7,515 nt of DNA from Pseudomonadota bacterium (GTDB lineage Bacteria > Pseudomonadota > Gammaproteobacteria > Burkholderiales > Thiobacillaceae). The first letter of the stretch is position 1; the number at the start of each line of letters is the position of its first letter. The stretch spans positions 1 through 7,515 of the forward strand of contig JAJXXS010000375.1 in the NCBI GenBank assembly GCA_021780975.1, in the 5' to 3' direction. The position numbers and the translations under genes are program-made. Shown here one piece after another: positions 5,726-7,515 of the stretch. A model generated the notes under the pieces. That model had not been told where the DNA came from and ran no database searches. It saw only the letters and a program-made list of their open reading frames with translations.

Positions 5726-6969
5726 ACTTTCTCCATCGCCGCGCCAACCGGCTGCATCTGGAGGAGGTGCCGCTCGCCCACTTGGCGGAAAGCTACGGCA
5801 CCCCGCTTTACGTCTATTCCGCCGGCGCCCTGACGGCCGCCTATCAGGCCCTGGAAGGCGCGCTCGCAGGCGTGCCGCACCGCATCTGCTACGCGGTGAA
5901 GGCGAACCCCAACCTGGCAGTGCTGCGCCACTTCGCCCGTCTCGGTGCGGGATTCGACATTGTTTCCGGCGGCGAGCTGGCGCGCGTGCTGGCGGCCGGC
6001 GCAGACCCCGGGCGGGTGGTCTTTTCCGGCGTAGGCAAGAGCCGCACGGAAATGCGCGCCGCCCTGGAAGCCGGCATCCATTGCTTCAATATCGAATCCG
6101 AGGCCGAGTTGGCACGCCTCGACGGCGTCGCCGGTGAACTGGGGCGCGTCGCCCCCGTGTCGCTGCGCGTCAATCCCGACGTGGATGCCAAGACCCACCC
6201 GTACATCTCCACCGGGCTCAAGCAGAACAAATTTGGCATCCCCATCGAGGAGGCCCCCCGGCTGTATCGCCTGGCTGCAGGCCTGGCGCATGTCCGCATC
6301 GTCGGCCTGGACTGCCATATCGGCTCGCAGCTCACCGAACTCGCGCCCATGGCCGATGCCGCCGATCGCGTGCTTGCCCTCGCCGACCGGCTGGCGGAGG
6401 ACGGCATGCCGCTCGCCCACATCGACTTGGGGGGTGGTCTAGGCATCCGCTATCGTGACGAGACGCCTCCGGATGCCGCCGCCTACGGCGCGCTGCTGGC
6501 GGGCCGTATGTGCGGGCGGCGCGAAACCCTGCTGGTCGAGCCGGGGCGCTACCTGGTCGGCAACGCCGGCGTGCTGCTGACCCGCGTGGAGTATCTGAAG
6601 CGCGGCGCGGACCGATCCTTCCTCATCGTCGACGCCGCCATGAACGACCTCATGCGCCCGGCCCTGTACGATGCCTGGCATGCCATCGAGGTCGCGGATC
6701 CTCAGCCGGAGCGTGTTCCGGTGCTGTGCGACGTGGTCGGGCCGGTGTGCGAAACCGCGGATTTCCTGGGTCGCGAGCGTCTGCTGGCGGCGGCCGAAGG
6801 CGACGTTCTGGCCATCCTTTCGGCCGGCGCTTACGGCATGAGCATGAGTTCCACCTACAATTCCCGCCCCCGCGCGGCCGAAGTGATGGTGACAGGAAAT
6901 GAAATTCACCTCATACGCGAGCGCGATTCAATCGCCAGTCTGATGGCCGGAGAACGGCTCCCCGCCTAG
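5722..6969 (+). CDS. lysA: Diaminopimelate decarboxylase
   Basis: PLP enzyme that decarboxylates meso-diaminopimelate to lysine, the last step of lysine synthesis, in the cytoplasm. The 415 residues are the normal length. Alanine-racemase-like barrel first: YAVKANPN with PLP lysine K60, GFDIVSGGEL, FSGVGKS, NIESEAEL, RVNPDVDAKTHPYISTG, KFGI, DCHIGSQ (H199), HIDLGGGLGI (G237-G239) and EPGRY (E273). The beta domain follows, with CDVVGPVCETADFLG (C343, the active-site Cys) and GAYGMSMSSTYNSRP. An upstream extension of the reading frame exists, but ATG 5722 gives the family N-terminus (MNFLHRR) and overlaps the lptM stop. It has no ribosome site of its own, so it likely depends on coupling. dapF, the usual next gene, is absent here. 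Confidence 0.97.
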   Translation: MNFLHRRANRLHLEEVPLAHLAESYGTPLYVYSAGALTAAYQALEGALAGVPHRICYAVKANPNLAVLRHFARLGAGFDIVSGGELARVLAAGADPGRVVFSGVGKSRTEMRAALEAGIHCFNIESEAELARLDGVAGELGRVAPVSLRVNPDVDAKTHPYISTGLKQNKFGIPIEEAPRLYRLAAGLAHVRIVGLDCHIGSQLTELAPMADAADRVLALADRLAEDGMPLAHIDLGGGLGIRYRDETPPDAAAYGALLAGRMCGRRETLLVEPGRYLVGNAGVLLTRVEYLKRGADRSFLIVDAAMNDLMRPALYDAWHAIEVADPQPERVPVLCDVVGPVCETADFLGRERLLAAAEGDVLAILSAGAYGMSMSSTYNSRPRAAEVMVTGNEIHLIRERDSIASLMAGERLPA

Positions 6970-6973
6970 CTTT

Positions 6974-6993
6974 CGCCGGTCGCAATGTCGGCG
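6974..6993 (+). other. Small hairpin just after lysA
   Basis: CGCCG and CGGCG arms flank a 10-base middle; two G-U pairs could extend the stem to 7 bp around loop CGCAAU. It starts 5 bp past the lysA stop. No U-run follows, so it would be at best a weak or Rho-linked 3' end. Confidence 0.3.
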
Positions 6994-6994
6994 C

Positions 6995-7038
6995 CCCATG
7001 ATGGAAAAAAGGTATCGACACGATATTGTTTTCATGGG
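6995..7038. repeat. Nested inverted repeats downstream of lysA
   Basis: Outer arms CCCATGA (6995-7001) and TCATGGG (7032-7038) enclose an A-run facing a T-rich run and an inner TATCG-ACA-CGATA hairpin (7013-7025). The shared centre makes this look like one interrupted cruciform or operator in the lysA-H1 gap. It is upstream of the H1-like gene's promoter. Confidence 0.4.
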
Positions 7039-7072
7039 CGACACAAAACGCGCGAAAAAATTTCGCTGCTCC

Positions 7073-7111
7073 TTGACAAGTCCTTGAACACGTTAATAAA
7101 GCGTCTAGAAT
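7073..7111 (+). promoter_or_regulatory. Sigma70-type promoter of the H1-like gene
   Basis: TTGAAC (7084-7089), a 16-bp spacer and TAGAAT (7106-7111) match the consensus at four and five of six bases. A perfect TTGACA lies just upstream (7073-7078), with only a weak TAATAA at 15 bp, so a second overlapping start is possible. TCCTTGA occurs twice, 11 bp apart. An A/T tract at 7055-7063 sits where an UP element would be. RNA from TAGAAT would start near 7118. Confidence 0.5.
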
Positions 7112-7118
7112 GAGCCTC

Positions 7119-7248
7119 ACCAAGCGGGTGCTTCGGTAACGCCCATTCCATGCGGGTTTCGGGGGGGTGCTGCCAAGGTTCAAGCACGCTGTGGAAGTGC
7201 AAGGGGTCCGTCCCGCTCGGCTTCCCGATAGAAATGCACGATTTGCAT
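7119..7248 (+). other. Foldable untranslated leader before the H1-like gene
   Basis: About 165 nt separate the predicted RNA start from the ATG at 7284. Four local stems can be drawn: ACC-AAGC with GCTT-C-GGT around GGGT (7119-7137); GTGCT with AGCAC (7167-7187); GGAAG with CTTCC (7193-7225) enclosing GGGG-TCCG-TCCC; and ATGCA with TGCAT (7234-7248). It may be a regulatory leader or overlap a small RNA. I do not recognise a known riboswitch or RNA family in it. Confidence 0.35.
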
Positions 7249-7272
7249 ATGTTGTGACTTGTTCGACTTTAC

Positions 7273-7277
7273 AGGAG
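7273..7277 (+). promoter_or_regulatory. Ribosome binding site of the H1-like gene
   Basis: AGGAG six bases before ATG 7284, the clearest Shine-Dalgarno on the plus strand of the window. It fixes both strand and start of the repetitive gene. Confidence 0.8.
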
Positions 7278-7283
7278 TAACCC

Positions 7284-7515
7284 ATGGCAACAGCCAAAAA
7301 ACCCGCGGCCAAGAAAGCCGCCCCGGCCAAAAAGCCTGCAGTGAAGAAAGCCGCCCCGGCCAAGAAACCGGCGGCCAAGAAAGCTGCTCCGGCCAAAAAG
7401 CCCGCAGTGAAGAAAGTCGCGGCCAAAAAGCCCGCGGCCAAGAAAGCTGCCCCGGCCAAAAAGCCCGCAGTGAAGAAAGTCGCGGCCAAAAAGCCCGCGG
7501 CCAAGAAAGCTGCCC
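7284..7515 (+). CDS. Histone H1-like Lys/Ala/Pro repeat protein (3' end cut off)
   Basis: Nucleoid-associated, DNA-binding protein resembling the C-terminal tail of eukaryotic histone H1, as in AlgP of Pseudomonas and the H1-like proteins of Bordetella and other betaproteobacteria. The 77 codons in the window open MATAKKPAAKK and use almost only Lys, Ala, Pro and Val; 28 of 77 residues are Lys. They form repeats of about 21 residues built from AKKPAAKKAAP and AKKPAVKKVA. Such proteins bind DNA through their charge, without a folded domain, and affect chromosome compaction and expression. The frame is open to the right edge; total length is unknown. The AGGAG before the ATG and the promoter upstream show that this strand is coding; the hydrophobic frame opposite is a by-product. 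Whether it is the AlgP orthologue cannot be told from low-complexity sequence. Confidence 0.88.
   Translation, partial: MATAKKPAAKKAAPAKKPAVKKAAPAKKPAAKKAAPAKKPAVKKVAAKKPAAKKAAPAKKPAVKKVAAKKPAAKKAA
7293..7515 (+). repeat. Tandem 63-bp repeats inside the H1-like gene
   Basis: Units run 7293-7358 (66 bp, 22 codons), 7359-7421 (63 bp), 7422-7484 (63 bp) and 7485 onward (cut). From 7371 to the edge the DNA is almost identical at a 63-bp offset, with one difference (7388 T against 7451 C). The first unit is more diverged and has AAP where later units end in VA. Confidence 0.9.

Noticed and set aside
6998..7087. 29-codon plus-strand frame (MMEKRYRH...) after lysA
   Set aside because: No ribosome site, no recognisable family, and it spans the inverted repeats and promoter region.
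7119..7248. Possible 6S RNA because of GGTCCGTCC-like bases
   Set aside because: Only a short match to remembered 6S sequence; the long closing stem and large central bubble are not visible.
7150..7257. 35-codon plus-strand frame in the leader of the H1-like gene
   Set aside because: No ribosome site and a composition (GGCC, several Cys) without family signal. A regulatory upstream frame cannot be excluded but is not supported.
6911..7504. Minus-strand reading frame with hydrophobic AGFLAGAAF repeats, resembling a membrane protein
   Set aside because: It is the antisense of the Lys/Ala/Pro repeats. The plus strand has a clean AGGAG, ATG and promoter, and the frame runs on through the lysA-H1 gap without any family signal.

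Overview
The window is high-GC DNA (roughly two-thirds G+C by eye), densely packed with conserved housekeeping genes on both strands. Protein sequences and gene order fit a betaproteobacterium, perhaps near Rhodocyclales or Nitrosomonadales. This is a family-level judgement, and a gammaproteobacterium related to Pseudomonas is not excluded. I see no phage, insertion sequence, CRISPR array, tRNA or rRNA.

Left part, minus strand, read from about 3145 down to 1: a two-component system of the AlgZ/FimS (histidine kinase) and AlgR (LytTR response regulator) type. The two genes overlap by 38 bp. After an 89-bp gap comes glmU, which makes UDP-N-acetylglucosamine for peptidoglycan and LPS and runs off the left edge. 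The centre holds argH (last step of arginine synthesis) on the plus strand; its ATG shares bases with the ATG of the kinase gene, back to back. argH converges with a MarR-family regulator that carries a C-terminal cysteine cluster. Upstream of that regulator on the same strand is cyaY (bacterial frataxin). An almost perfect 30-bp palindrome lies between cyaY and the regulator.

Right part, plus strand: divergent from cyaY is a two-gene unit. It begins with a 38-codon outer-membrane lipopeptide gene of the LptM/YifL/LppL type, followed by lysA (lysine synthesis) with an ATGA overlap. A 314-bp non-coding stretch follows, with inverted repeats, a good sigma70-like promoter and a long, foldable leader. 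The window ends inside a histone-H1-like gene made of Lys/Ala/Pro repeats with a 63-bp DNA period.

From memory, argH, algZ, algR, cyaY, lppL, lysA and the H1-like algP all lie in one chromosomal neighbourhood of Pseudomonas aeruginosa. The window looks like a compacted and rearranged version of it: glmU stands where hemC would be, and the H1-like gene follows lysA where dapF would be. Nothing here is clearly a new multi-gene system. The points most worth checking are the Cys-cluster MarR regulator beside frataxin, the palindrome that pairs fully only as minus-strand RNA, the shared start codons of argH and algZ, the probably leaderless lptM-lysA transcript, and the structured leader of the H1-like gene.
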